From: Desulfuromonadales bacterium
GTDB lineage: Bacteria > Desulfobacterota > Desulfuromonadia > Geobacterales > Pseudopelobacteraceae
DNA length: 64,000 nucleotides
Reading direction: 5' to 3'
NCBI GenBank assembly: GCA_013377095.1
Contig: JACAAY010000001.1
Span: 62,001 to 126,000 of the forward strand
Shown: piece after piece, positions 26,181 through 35,366 of the stretch
Numbering within the stretch: position 1 is the stretch's first letter
Layout: the number at the start of each line of letters is the position of its first letter
Notes under the pieces: model-generated
What the model saw: the letters and a program-made list of their open reading frames with translations, nothing else
Databases searched by the model: none
What the model was told of the DNA's origin: nothing
Translations under genes and position numbers: made by a program

Positions 26181-26360
26181 GGTGGTGCCTGTTTTCAGGC
26201 TTTATGTGATTGTATTTCAACAGTATATGTAAACCTCAACATCAATGGCAACAGGTTTTTACGCGCCGCTCTTTTGCACACTTTCGGGTGAGACGGTTAC
26301 GAGCATGTCATGGGCCATATACCCTGGAGTGTCCCGAGATGTTGCGGCAATCCGATGTTG

Positions 26361-27278
26361 TCATGGTGGGCAGTGGGCGCACATTGATGTAAAGAGGTTG
26401 GTGCTGAGATAACGGTCACCCCGGTCGGGAAGGATGACCACGATTACGCCGCCAGTCAGCTCTTTGGCAAGACGGAGTGCGCCGGCCATGGCAGCTCCAC
26501 CGGACATGCCACAGAAAATCCCTTCGTGGCTTGCCAGGGTGCGGGCGGTCTCAAAGGCAGGGTTGTCTTCGATGATTATCTTCCGGTCGAGCGAGTTTTC
26601 ATTATAGATAGGGGGGACGATGGCTTCCTCCATATTTTTCAGCCCCTGAATCCTGTGTCCGAGCACCGGTTCAATGCCGATAATCTTTACGGTCGGCTTT
26701 TTTTCTCGGAAGTAGCGGGACACTCCCATCAATGTACCCCCGGTACCCATACCGGCAACGAAATGGGTAATGCGTCCCTGAGTCTGGAGCATAATTTCAG
26801 GGGCAGTGGTTTCGTAGTGTGCCAACACATTATTGAGGTTGGCATACTGGTTGGGCATAAAATAGGTGTTCGGATCATCATCGTGAATCTTGTGGGCCAA
26901 ACGGATGGCGCCATCGGTGGCTTCACATCCGGGGGAGAGAACGATTTCCGCGCCGTAAGCTTCCAGAACGCCACGGCGTTCCACGCTGACGCAGGCCGGC
27001 ATAACCAGCTTGATGCGGTAGCCTCGAGCAGAGGCGATCATGGCCAGGGCAATGCCGGTATTGCCCGAAGTCGGCTCCAGAATGATCTTATCCTTAGTCA
27101 GTTCTCCGCTTGCTTCGGCAGCCAGGATCATCTGGCGCGCCGGTCGGTCTTTTACCGAGCCGCCCGGATTGTTGCCTTCCAGTTTTGCCAGAATAGTGAC
27201 ATTCGGGTTGGGGTTGATGCTGCTGATTTCAACCATCGGGGTCGAGCCGATGGAGTCGATGAGGCTTTGGCCTTTCAT
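26361..27278 (-). CDS. cysM: Cysteine synthase B-type
   Basis: The 305-residue PLP enzyme makes cysteine from O-acetylserine and sulfide or thiosulfate. LEGNNPGGSVKDRPA carries the PLP lysine and matches the CysM version of this box. PTSGNTGIALAMI, GMGTGGTLMGVSR (phosphate-binding loop) and CGMSGGAAMAGAL follow. I chose ATG 27278 because AAAGGAACC precedes it; a frame open to 27335 adds residues unlike the family. The C-terminus ends in an unusual CAHCPP. It appears to be a single-gene unit, and no serine acetyltransferase is adjacent. Confidence 0.93.
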   Translation of the reverse strand: MKGQSLIDSIGSTPMVEISSINPNPNVTILAKLEGNNPGGSVKDRPARQMILAAEASGELTKDKIILEPTSGNTGIALAMIASARGYRIKLVMPACVSVERRGVLEAYGAEIVLSPGCEATDGAIRLAHKIHDDDPNTYFMPNQYANLNNVLAHYETTAPEIMLQTQGRITHFVAGMGTGGTLMGVSRYFREKKPTVKIIGIEPVLGHRIQGLKNMEEAIVPPIYNENSLDRKIIIEDNPAFETARTLASHEGIFCGMSGGAAMAGALRLAKELTGGVIVVILPDRGDRYLSTNLFTSMCAHCPP

Positions 27279-27495
27279 GGTGGTTCCTTTGGGTGGGGAA
27301 ATGGGGCGTTGGCAATGGTACCTCACGGTACGCACCTAGCTGTGAGAGAATATACTTGTTCGGGTTGTCTTTCCACAAACATTATTCATGTATTTCGGCT
27401 TTACACAGGTTTGTCGGTTTCGCATTGAAAGCGCGGATACGGCATCGATTATGCCCTGTTTTCATGTCCAGTGCGCCATACGAGGGCGGAATTCC

Positions 27496-27687
27496 ATGAA
27501 TCCCGAGTGGCAGTTGGCGGGGCATGTCCTGGATTCGGTAACGTATGCGGATTTTGTTGCTGTGTCTGAGGATTATTTCGGGATCGATATTCTCGACAAG
27601 TACTGGCTCAGGTTGGTTTCACGTAACGATCATACTGAGTATATCACCCAAACGCTGAATGCCGGTGATGGTGCAAGAGTGGTTTGA
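27496..27687 (+). CDS. Hypothetical small protein
   Basis: A 63-codon frame starts at ATG 27496 behind a weak GAGGGCGG site and ends just before the convergent GGDEF gene. It encodes a mainly acidic peptide (SEDYFGIDILDKYW) with no recognisable motif or membrane segment. The frame is open further upstream. It may be real or chance. Confidence 0.3.
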   Translation: MNPEWQLAGHVLDSVTYADFVAVSEDYFGIDILDKYWLRLVSRNDHTEYITQTLNAGDGARVV

Positions 27688-27701
27688 AGCCTCTCAAAAC
27701 A

Positions 27702-28874
27702 CTAATTGCATGGACAGGTGGAAATTCCCTGGATAAGCCCTTGCTTCTTAGCCGCAACCACCCGGTTTCTTCCCCTCTGTTTTGCTTCATAGAGGTGAAG
27801 ATCCGCCTGTTTCAATAATTCCTCAAGCCCGATTTCGTCCGGCAGGGAAACATAGCCAGCCACTCCGACACTCACGGTGATCCGGATGGAGCGGTTTGCC
27901 CCCAGGATGACCGGTGTTTCCTCGATGTTTCTCCGGATTGACTCAGCCACTGTAAGAGCGTTCTGGGGAACGGTTTCTGGCAAAATAACGGCGAACTCTT
28001 CTCCACCATAACGGGCCAAAAGATCAGTATTCCGCAGCATCGTTTGCAGCTTTTCCGCGACAAGTCTGATGACCTCGTCCCCCTCGGGGTGGCCGTACAG
28101 ATCGTTGATCTGTTTGAAATGATCTATGTCGATCATGAATACACTGATGGGATGTTCGTGGCGGCGACAGAGGTCCAGTAAAACCGGTGCGGTTTCAATA
28201 AAATGGGACCGGTTGGTAATACCGGTGAGGCCGTCAATTTTTGCAAGGGTTTCGATGCGTTGTCGATACTTGAACAGCCGGCGGTATAGCATGTCCAGAG
28301 ACAGGTTGCCGAAAACGGCTATGAAGCACGTCGGCCAAATCAGCGCATTGTACAGGGCTAGATTCAGTTGGGATCCCAGTCCCAAATACACAAGAAGGTT
28401 CGGCATGCTTGCGATGACAATATTGAGCAGCAGGCTTTCGGTGACAGTGAAGGAAAGTCCGGCAAAAACGGATAGTATGAACCAGAACATGAAGCCGGAA
28501 AATCCACCGTATATGACCCCATCCTTTAGCTGGGTTAAAAGATAGAGGAAGACGGCTTCAGTTGATACGACAATAATAGCGAGCAGCCATGGCAAGGTTG
28601 AACGGCGAAAACCGGCGAAGACCACCAGAGGATAGAAACTCAGGATCATGCACATGATTAATCTGACCGGTAGAACGTTTGGCGCATGTTTCGGGTCAAG
28701 AGCCCAGTCCCATATCCACAGTCCGGCGATGAGAAAGACCGTTGCAATGCCGACACTGATGACAACGCCCTTGGAGTCCTTGAATTTATAGTCCAGGAAG
28801 GATTGCTCGGTTGTTGAGTCGAATCGCTCGAAAACACCAATTCGTTTCAGAAAATTATTAAGCTTACGTTGCAA
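27702..28874 (-). CDS. Membrane diguanylate cyclase
   Basis: The 390-residue protein has five to six hydrophobic segments between residues 30 and 200, with no obvious periplasmic sensor, followed by a GGDEF domain. The active loop reads GGEEF (RYGGEEFAV), and DGLTGITNRSH, FMIDIDHFKQIND and ISVGVAGY are intact, so synthesis of cyclic di-GMP from GTP is expected. There is no RxxD inhibitory site four residues before the loop. It starts at TTG 28874 with AAAGG upstream. A 9-bp inverted repeat lies 75 bp before the start. Confidence 0.88.
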   Translation of the reverse strand: MQRKLNNFLKRIGVFERFDSTTEQSFLDYKFKDSKGVVISVGIATVFLIAGLWIWDWALDPKHAPNVLPVRLIMCMILSFYPLVVFAGFRRSTLPWLLAIIVVSTEAVFLYLLTQLKDGVIYGGFSGFMFWFILSVFAGLSFTVTESLLLNIVIASMPNLLVYLGLGSQLNLALYNALIWPTCFIAVFGNLSLDMLYRRLFKYRQRIETLAKIDGLTGITNRSHFIETAPVLLDLCRRHEHPISVFMIDIDHFKQINDLYGHPEGDEVIRLVAEKLQTMLRNTDLLARYGGEEFAVILPETVPQNALTVAESIRRNIEETPVILGANRSIRITVSVGVAGYVSLPDEIGLEELLKQADLHLYEAKQRGRNRVVAAKKQGLIQGISTCPCN

Positions 28875-28948
28875 AACGTTGCCTTTCGAAGCTATAAAAT
28901 GGCGCCATTATTATCTGGGCAGCCAATTAATGCCAGTAGCAACCACTC

Positions 28949-28975
28949 ATTGACAATTTTTTCTTTATTGTCAAT
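28949..28975. repeat. Perfect 9-bp inverted repeat
   Basis: ATTGACAAT and ATTGTCAAT flank a 9-base T-rich spacer. It lies between the sigma-54 regulator end and the diguanylate cyclase start, so it could be an operator for the latter or a terminator for the former. Confidence 0.6.
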
Positions 28976-29038
28976 AACTAAATAGCCTGATTGACACGGT
29001 CATATGAACCGCAAAGGTTTTTCAAGGTCTCATGCGGA

Positions 29039-30514
29039 TCAGTTTTTCCGGATATATTTCTTGACCGTGCGCCGGTCGAGGTTGGTGATGCGCGCCACCT
29101 CTTCATAGGTGCCGTGACGCTGGTAGAGCGCGGTGCAGTAGCCTGCCAGCAGCGATTCTGCGTCCAGTGATCCGGCTCTGATTGCCTCCTGCAGGTCGTT
29201 ATCGCTCCTTTTCTGATTCAGCAGGGCCTGGTCGCCCTTGTAGTGGCGGGTAATAATAATTCTGCGCACCGCCTGCTCAAGCTCCCGCACATTGCCCGGC
29301 CAGGCATAGTCACTTCCTGCGTCCCGCCTGATGGCATCGCACACCAGTCGTGCATATTCGACGGCTTGTTCGCCGACCATGCGGCGCAGGATCCGGCCGG
29401 TCAGTGCTTCCAGTTCGCGGGGTTCCTCCGTTATCCGCTCCTTGAGCGAGGGAACGGTTACGATATCGGAGCAGAGGCGGTAATAAAAATCATTGCGGAA
29501 GTGACCCGTAGCGCGCATCTCATCCAGCGGCCGGTTGGTCGCCGCAATCACCCGTCCCTGGAAGCGACGTCGTTCGTGGCTTCCCACCGCTGCAAAGGTA
29601 CGCTCTTGCAATACCTGCAGCAGTTTTATCTGCACCGGGATGGATACGTCGCCAATTTCATCCAGAAATATGGAGCCGTGGGGAGAACAGCGGTCGAAGA
29701 CCCCTTCGTGATTTTCAATGGCGCCGGTAAAGGCGCCTTTTTTGTGACCGAAGAGTTCCGATTCCAGCAGTGATTCCGGATACTGGGACAGGTTGATGGC
29801 GATGAAGGAGCGGGTGAAGCTTTCGCTAAAGCATCCCTTGCGTTCATCAAAGGGGATGAAACCGGATCGTCCGATGGCTGCGGCAGCAGCACCCTTGCCG
29901 GTGCCGGTTTCGCCCAGCAGCAGGGTCGAAAAATCCTCCATCCGGTCCCAGAGGTGCTGTTCATACCAGGTGATGTTGCAGGTGAAAATGTTGTTCCAGA
30001 GCTGCAAGCGCAGGTTCTGCATGGCCGGGGAGAGGCCGGTCAGGCCGCTTTCGATAAAATAGAAGGCGCGTCGGATCTGGTAGAAGATTGCCAGATAGCG
30101 CTGCGCGGCGGCATTGTTCAGGCCGATGTTCACTAGTGCGGAAAGAATTGTCCCGGCAAAGGGGACCGGGATGGGGGTGTCTCCAGCAGCAAGTTGTTTA
30201 AGGATAAAGGCGTCAAACTTTTGCCGATGCTGGTGGTATAGCTCGAAGAGCAGGGCGGTGCGCAAGAGCTCGCGGTCGCCCTCATTGTAGCCACTCAGGT
30301 CAACGGAGCTGCGTACCTTCAACGCTCGCAGTCGCTGGCTGACCCGCGTGACCGCCTGTTCAACGGCATCGTCCCACGACATGGAGTCGGGGGCATCGGC
30401 GAGCCTGCGGTCAACCTCGATGCGGGACTGGCTAAAGGGGTTGGTGAAGGCGGCTTGGGAAACGTTCTTGAAAAAGTCCCGATCGGGTGCGGTCAATGAT
30501 TGTTTTTGTCTCAT
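29039..30514 (-). CDS. Sigma-54-dependent transcriptional activator
   Basis: The central AAA+ domain carries GETGTGKG (Walker A), the sigma-54 contact loop GAFTGA, DEIGDV (Walker B) and RVIAATNRP. A Fis-like helix-turn-helix ends the protein (YEEVARITNLDRRTVKKYI). The N-terminal 190 residues are helical and unlike receiver, GAF or PAS domains, so it may sense a ligand or partner directly, as RtcR-like regulators do. I chose ATG 30514, which follows a TTGACA/TATACA promoter at once; GTG 30574 would add 20 residues. It is divergent from the amidohydrolase/acyltransferase pair, which it may control. Confidence 0.85.
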   Translation of the reverse strand: MRQKQSLTAPDRDFFKNVSQAAFTNPFSQSRIEVDRRLADAPDSMSWDDAVEQAVTRVSQRLRALKVRSSVDLSGYNEGDRELLRTALLFELYHQHRQKFDAFILKQLAAGDTPIPVPFAGTILSALVNIGLNNAAAQRYLAIFYQIRRAFYFIESGLTGLSPAMQNLRLQLWNNIFTCNITWYEQHLWDRMEDFSTLLLGETGTGKGAAAAAIGRSGFIPFDERKGCFSESFTRSFIAINLSQYPESLLESELFGHKKGAFTGAIENHEGVFDRCSPHGSIFLDEIGDVSIPVQIKLLQVLQERTFAAVGSHERRRFQGRVIAATNRPLDEMRATGHFRNDFYYRLCSDIVTVPSLKERITEEPRELEALTGRILRRMVGEQAVEYARLVCDAIRRDAGSDYAWPGNVRELEQAVRRIIITRHYKGDQALLNQKRSDNDLQEAIRAGSLDAESLLAGYCTALYQRHGTYEEVARITNLDRRTVKKYIRKN

Positions 30515-30560
30515 GCAAGAGATGTATATGAGTTGTGCATGGGTTGTCAATGATTGTGCA
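30492..30560. repeat. Direct repeats over the start of the sigma-54 regulator
   Basis: GTCAATGATTGT occurs at 30492-30503 and again at 30546-30557. TTGTGCA occurs at 30533-30539 and 30554-30560, two helical turns apart. They overlap the putative promoter and could be autoregulatory sites. Confidence 0.5.
30523..30550 (-). promoter_or_regulatory. Sigma-70-like promoter of the sigma-54 regulator gene
   Basis: On the minus strand TTGACA (perfect) is followed after 16 bases by TATACA. The ATG lies only 8 bases after the -10 box, so the transcript would start at or next to the initiation codon. Confidence 0.5.
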
Positions 30561-30777
30561 AAATTCTGAAGCACGTATTTTACGGATTGCTCCGATTACA
30601 CGGATATAAAATCAAAAAAAACCGTGCAATCCAATAATCCGTGATGCAGATAGTGGACAAACCATTGACCTCCACCGCTGTTGGCACACTCCCTGAAGAG
30701 TCCGCACTCTGAAATATTTTATATTGTTAGCGGCCCTTTATTTGGTATTGTGGCCGCGACCCACGGGAGCAGAGACC

Positions 30778-31797
30778 ATGCATACGCGCAACGCCATCAT
30801 CGACATTCATTGCCACACCGCCGGAATCGGTGCCGGGGGAAGCGGTTGCTTTGTTTCTCCGGCGCTGCGTAACAGCTGGCGTTATCGAGTCTATCTCAAG
30901 GCTTTTGGCGTGAGCGAACGGGAACTGCTTGCCCAGGGAGATGGACTGATCATGCGGCGCATATCGGAACGTCTGTCCCGGTCGCGGCATGTGGATGCGG
31001 CGGTGATACTGGCCATGGACGGAGTTGTGGGCGAGGATGGTCAATTGGACAGGTCAGCCACCGAGGTTTATATTCCCAATGACTTCGTGGCGCGGGAAGT
31101 GCGCAACTATCCGAACCTGCTTTTCGGGGCCAGCGTCAATCCATACCGCAGCGATGCACGGGCACGGCTTGACCAGGTTGCGGGCGATGGCGCCGTGCTG
31201 CTCAAATGGCTCCCCTCCATCCAGCACATCGACCCGGCTGATAAGCGCCTGATCCCCTTCTATCTGCGTTTGAAGGAGTTGGGTTTGCCGCTTTTGACCC
31301 ACACCGGTAACGAGGAGTCCTTTACCTGGGCCCGGAATGAACTGGCTGATCCGGAGCGCTTGCGTCTGCCCCTGTCGCAGGGGGTAACGGTGATCGCCGC
31401 CCATGTTGCTTCCAATGGCAGAAATGGTGGCGAACGCAACTTCACACGTTTCCTGCGTCTCTGTCAGGAATTCCCCAATCTGTATGCCGATATCTCGGCC
31501 CTGACCCAGGCCAACCGCATCGGCCATCTGCATAAAGTGCTGCGTCACGGGGAGTTGCATGACCGGTTGCTGTACGGCACCGACATGCCGCTTCTGAGTA
31601 CCGGAATCACGTCCCCCTGGTTCCATGCCCACCTGGTGTCGCCCGTCAAGTTTGTTCGGGTGCTCGGATACAGAAACCCCTGGGATCGCGACGTTGAACT
31701 GAAACGGTCATTGGGGGCGCCCCTCTCCCTCTTCGGCCGGGCAGTCGGTCTGTTGCGCATTCCAGAAAATCGTGAGGTAGATCATGTCACCCCCTGA
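30778..31797 (+). CDS. Amidohydrolase-family metal-dependent hydrolase
   Basis: The 339-residue TIM-barrel protein carries metal-ligand motifs at the expected strand ends: DIHCHTAG near the start, LLTHTGNEE in the middle, AAHVASNG, and YGTDMPLL near the end. This is the amidohydrolase-2 (COG2159) pattern, whose members hydrolyse or decarboxylate cyclic and aromatic acids. ATG 30778 has GGGAG 9 bp upstream; the frame is open further up but without a signal. It overlaps the next gene by 14 bp and is divergent from a sigma-54 activator. The substrate is unknown. Confidence 0.85.
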   Translation: MHTRNAIIDIHCHTAGIGAGGSGCFVSPALRNSWRYRVYLKAFGVSERELLAQGDGLIMRRISERLSRSRHVDAAVILAMDGVVGEDGQLDRSATEVYIPNDFVAREVRNYPNLLFGASVNPYRSDARARLDQVAGDGAVLLKWLPSIQHIDPADKRLIPFYLRLKELGLPLLTHTGNEESFTWARNELADPERLRLPLSQGVTVIAAHVASNGRNGGERNFTRFLRLCQEFPNLYADISALTQANRIGHLHKVLRHGELHDRLLYGTDMPLLSTGITSPWFHAHLVSPVKFVRVLGYRNPWDRDVELKRSLGAPLSLFGRAVGLLRIPENREVDHVTP

Positions 31798-34700
31798 GCA
31801 ATCTGAACCATCCTCCATCAAAAAGCTCTCCCCCTCTTTTAACCGGCTCAACGCAACCCAGTTTCTGGGGGCGATGAATGACAACATCCTCAAGTTGCTG
31901 ATCATCTTCTGTCTGATCGGCGTCCAGGGTGCTGAGCGCGCCGGCATCATCACCGCCGGCGTGGGCGCGGCCTTTGTGCTTCCCTTTTTGCTCTTTTCGG
32001 CTCCGGCCGGATGCCTGGCGGACCGGCTGGCCAAGTCACGCATCATCGTGGCGGTCAAGTTGATGGAGGTGCTGGTCACCGCCCTGGCTGTGCTGGCCTT
32101 TGCCCTGGGGTGGCACAATGGCCTCTACCTGGTGATCTTCATGATGGCCACCCACAGCGCGTTTTTCGCCCCGGCCAAGTACGGCGTCATTCCCGAACTG
32201 GCCGACCGCGAGCAGCTCTCCCGTGCCAACGGGCTGGTGGAGTCCTTTACCTATCTGGCGATTATCTTCGGCACCACCCTGGCATCTGGTCTGGCCCAGG
32301 CTGTTCAGGGGCGCTTCTGGATGGCGGCGGTGTTCAGTTTGGTGATTGCTGTGGCTGGATTCTGGGCTGCCTTTGGAATGGAAGAAACCCCCGTCGGCGA
32401 CAGCAGACGCAAGATATCTCTCTTCCCGGATGAAATTCTGCGCACCCTGGTGGGGATTCACCATGACCGCGATCTGATGCTGGCGGTGATCGGGCAAGCC
32501 TATTTTCTGTTCGTGGGCGCCTTTGCCCAGCTCAACCTGATCGCCTACGGTATTCAGGAGATGGGACTGGTCGAGGCCCAGAGCGGCTACCTCTTTCTGG
32601 CCGCGGCCCTGGGGATTGGCGGTGGTTCATTTCTGGCTGCCAAGCTCTCCGGTCGGGACGTGGAATTCGGCATCGTACCCATCGGCGCTTTCGGTCTGAC
32701 CGTTTCACTCTTGCTGCTGCACGCCGTTCCCTCCACGTTGCCCTCCTGTCTGGCAATCCTGGTGCTGTTCGGTGTGTCCGCCGGTCTGTTCAGTCTGCCG
32801 CTGCAGACCTTTATCCAGTTCCGGGCCGAACCGGCCAAACGGGGCGAAGTGCTGGCCGCCTCCAGCTTTCTCAACTGGGTCGGAATCCTGCTGGCCTCCG
32901 GGTTGACCTGGCTCTTCAGCGGACCGCTGAAATTTACCGCTGCCCAGGGTTTCAGCTCAATCGGAGCGCTGACCCTGCTCCTGACCCTGATCTCCTTTTG
33001 GGTGCTGCCCGACTTTCTGCTGCGCTTTATCGCCCTGCTGGCCATGCGCATTTTCTACCGCATCCGTATCCATGGCGCTGAAAATCTGCCGATCGAGGGT
33101 CCGGCGCTGCTGATCCCCAATCATGTTTCCTGGCTGGATGCTCTGCTGCTGACCGCCACCAACCAGCGCCGGATCCGTTTTGTCATGGAACGCGGCATCT
33201 ATAACACCCCCATCGTGCGGGTTCTGTTCAAACTGCTGGGCGTTATCCCGGTCTCTTCCCGCGACGGCAAAAAGGAACTGCTGGAGTTTATCCAAAAGGC
33301 GCGTGCCGCCCTGGACGATGGTTACATGGTCTGTATCTTTGCCGAAGGTGAGCTGACCCGCACCGGTATGTTGCGGGAATTTCGGGGAGGGTTCGAGCGG
33401 ATTGTCAGGGACAGCGGTCATCCGATAATTCCGGTCTATATCGGCGGCGCCTGGGGCAGTATTCTCAGCTATGCCCATGGCAGACTGCTTTCCCGGCCGC
33501 CGGCCCTGTCTCCCTATCGGGTCAGTATCCTCTTCGGCACTCCCCTGCCTGCTACCAGCACGGCTCTGGAGGTGCGCCAGGCGGTGATGCAGCTTTCCTG
33601 CGACTGGTTTGACTCACGCAAGTCTGCCCGCAGACCGCTGGGAGAACAGTTTGTCCGTTCCGCCAAACAAAACTGGAACCGCCGCGCCATGGCCGACACG
33701 TCCGGCAAGTCCTTGAGCTATGGTCGTGCCCTGGCTGGCGCCTTGGCACTGACAGGGAAGCTGGAGAGGGTGCTTTCTGCACCCACTGCGCCAAGGGGGG
33801 ATCAACACCAGGGGCACTATGTCGGTGTGTTGTTACCCCCTTCGGTGGCTGGTGTGCTGACCAACCTGGCCCTTTCGCTGATGGGGCGTGTGCCGGTCAA
33901 CCTGAACTACACCGCTTACGAGGCCTCTTTTCGTTCGGCCGTGGAACAGTGCGGCATTGCAACCATCATCACGTCGCGGGCCTTTCTGGAAAAACTGCCC
34001 TTGTTGCCGCGTCTGGAAGGGATGATTATGCTGGAAGAACTCCTGCCGACCATCTCCGGCATGGACAGATTGCTGGCCCTGTTCAGGGGGCGTTTGCTGC
34101 CGTCACGTCTGCTCTGTTGCCGGGAGGGATTCGATGCCGACAAGGTGGCCACGGTGATATTCTCCTCCGGCAGCACCGGCGAACCCAAGGGGGTCATGTT
34201 GACTCACCACAATATCATGTCCAATATTGAAGCGCTGCGCATGGTATTCCGGGTTACCCTGAACGACAATGTCTGCTCGGCCCTGCCATTCTTCCACTCC
34301 CTCGGTTTTACCGCCACATTCTGGTTTCCGCTGACCAGCGGTTTTTCCGCCGCTTATCACAGCAACCCCCTGGATGGGGAAAAGATAGCCCAGGTGGTGC
34401 GTGAGCATCGCTCAACCATCCTGCTGGCCACTCCCACCTTTCTGCTGGCCTATCTGCGCCGCGCCAAAAAAGAGGACTTTGCCACGTTGCGCCTGGTGGT
34501 GACCGGGGCCGAGAAGTTGAAAAGCAAGCTGGCCGACTCCTTTCAGGAAAAGTTCGGTGTGCGCCCCCTGGAGGGCTATGGCGCCACGGAACTGTCACCG
34601 GTTATTACCCTCAGTCTGCCGGACGTGGAGGTGGGCGGCGTCCGTCAGCATGGCTCCAAGGAGGGTAGTGTGGGTCACCCCATTCCGGGAGTGGCCATCC

Positions 34701-35212
34701 GTGTGGTGGATCCGGACAGCGGCGTGATACTCAAGCCGGGGCAGCCTGGGCTTTTGCTGGTGAGGGGGCCGAATGTCATGCTGGGGTATCTGGGCAGGAG
34801 CGACAAGACCGTTGAGGCGCTGAGGGATGGCTGGTATGTCACTGGAGATATCGGGGTCATGGATGATGACGGATTTATCCGCATCACCGACCGTCTTTCC
34901 CGTTTCAGTAAGATAGGGGGCGAGATGGTGCCGCACGGCGTGGTGGAGGACGAACTGCACGGTTGCATCGGCCAGAGCCAGGTTCTGGCGGTCACGGCTG
35001 TGCCGGATGAGAAAAAGGGTGAGCGCCTGGTGGTGATCTACACCAGTGGAACCACCGATGCCGAGACTCTCCAGCGCCACATATCCGAAAGCGCTCTGCC
35101 CAACCTGTGGAAACCGGGGCGCGACTGCTACATCGGGGTGGAGAGCCTGCCGATCCTGGGGAGTGGTAAGCTGGATCTGAAGCGGCTCAGGGAAATTGCA
35201 CTGGCGGGGTAG
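31784..35212 (+). CDS. MFS transporter-PlsC acyltransferase-acyl-ACP synthetase fusion (LplT-Aas-like)
   Basis: The 1142-residue protein has three parts. Residues about 15-425 are a 12-helix major-facilitator module like the lysophospholipid flippase LplT. Residues about 430-615 are a PlsC/Aas acyltransferase with NHVSWLD (HX4D) and FAEGELTRTG. Residues about 630-1140 are an AMP-forming ligase with SSGSTGEPKGVMLTH, GYGATE and YVTGDIG. In enterobacteria LplT and Aas are separate and together import and re-acylate lysophosphatidylethanolamine at the inner membrane; here all steps lie in one chain. The start overlaps the amidohydrolase, which suggests co-expression. Confidence 0.92.
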   Translation: MSPPEQSEPSSIKKLSPSFNRLNATQFLGAMNDNILKLLIIFCLIGVQGAERAGIITAGVGAAFVLPFLLFSAPAGCLADRLAKSRIIVAVKLMEVLVTALAVLAFALGWHNGLYLVIFMMATHSAFFAPAKYGVIPELADREQLSRANGLVESFTYLAIIFGTTLASGLAQAVQGRFWMAAVFSLVIAVAGFWAAFGMEETPVGDSRRKISLFPDEILRTLVGIHHDRDLMLAVIGQAYFLFVGAFAQLNLIAYGIQEMGLVEAQSGYLFLAAALGIGGGSFLAAKLSGRDVEFGIVPIGAFGLTVSLLLLHAVPSTLPSCLAILVLFGVSAGLFSLPLQTFIQFRAEPAKRGEVLAASSFLNWVGILLASGLTWLFSGPLKFTAAQGFSSIGALTLLLTLISFWVLPDFLLRFIALLAMRIFYRIRIHGAENLPIEGPALLIPNHVSWLDALLLTATNQRRIRFVMERGIYNTPIVRVLFKLLGVIPVSSRDGKKELLEFIQKARAALDDGYMVCIFAEGELTRTGMLREFRGGFERIVRDSGHPIIPVYIGGAWGSILSYAHGRLLSRPPALSPYRVSILFGTPLPATSTALEVRQAVMQLSCDWFDSRKSARRPLGEQFVRSAKQNWNRRAMADTSGKSLSYGRALAGALALTGKLERVLSAPTAPRGDQHQGHYVGVLLPPSVAGVLTNLALSLMGRVPVNLNYTAYEASFRSAVEQCGIATIITSRAFLEKLPLLPRLEGMIMLEELLPTISGMDRLLALFRGRLLPSRLLCCREGFDADKVATVIFSSGSTGEPKGVMLTHHNIMSNIEALRMVFRVTLNDNVCSALPFFHSLGFTATFWFPLTSGFSAAYHSNPLDGEKIAQVVREHRSTILLATPTFLLAYLRRAKKEDFATLRLVVTGAEKLKSKLADSFQEKFGVRPLEGYGATELSPVITLSLPDVEVGGVRQHGSKEGSVGHPIPGVAIRVVDPDSGVILKPGQPGLLLVRGPNVMLGYLGRSDKTVEALRDGWYVTGDIGVMDDDGFIRITDRLSRFSKIGGEMVPHGVVEDELHGCIGQSQVLAVTAVPDEKKGERLVVIYTSGTTDAETLQRHISESALPNLWKPGRDCYIGVESLPILGSGKLDLKRLREIALAG

Positions 35213-35366
35213 TGCGAGACGGGTTATGAGGCAAGAGCACGCATGAAACAGTGGCTCATACAGGCTTACAGGCAAGCCGTTCGGGCACCACTCGCCATAT
35301 GGCATGCAGTATCGTAACCAGGTTGGTTCGGGACCCTCCTCGAATACAGTGTTATCCCGCCGAATT

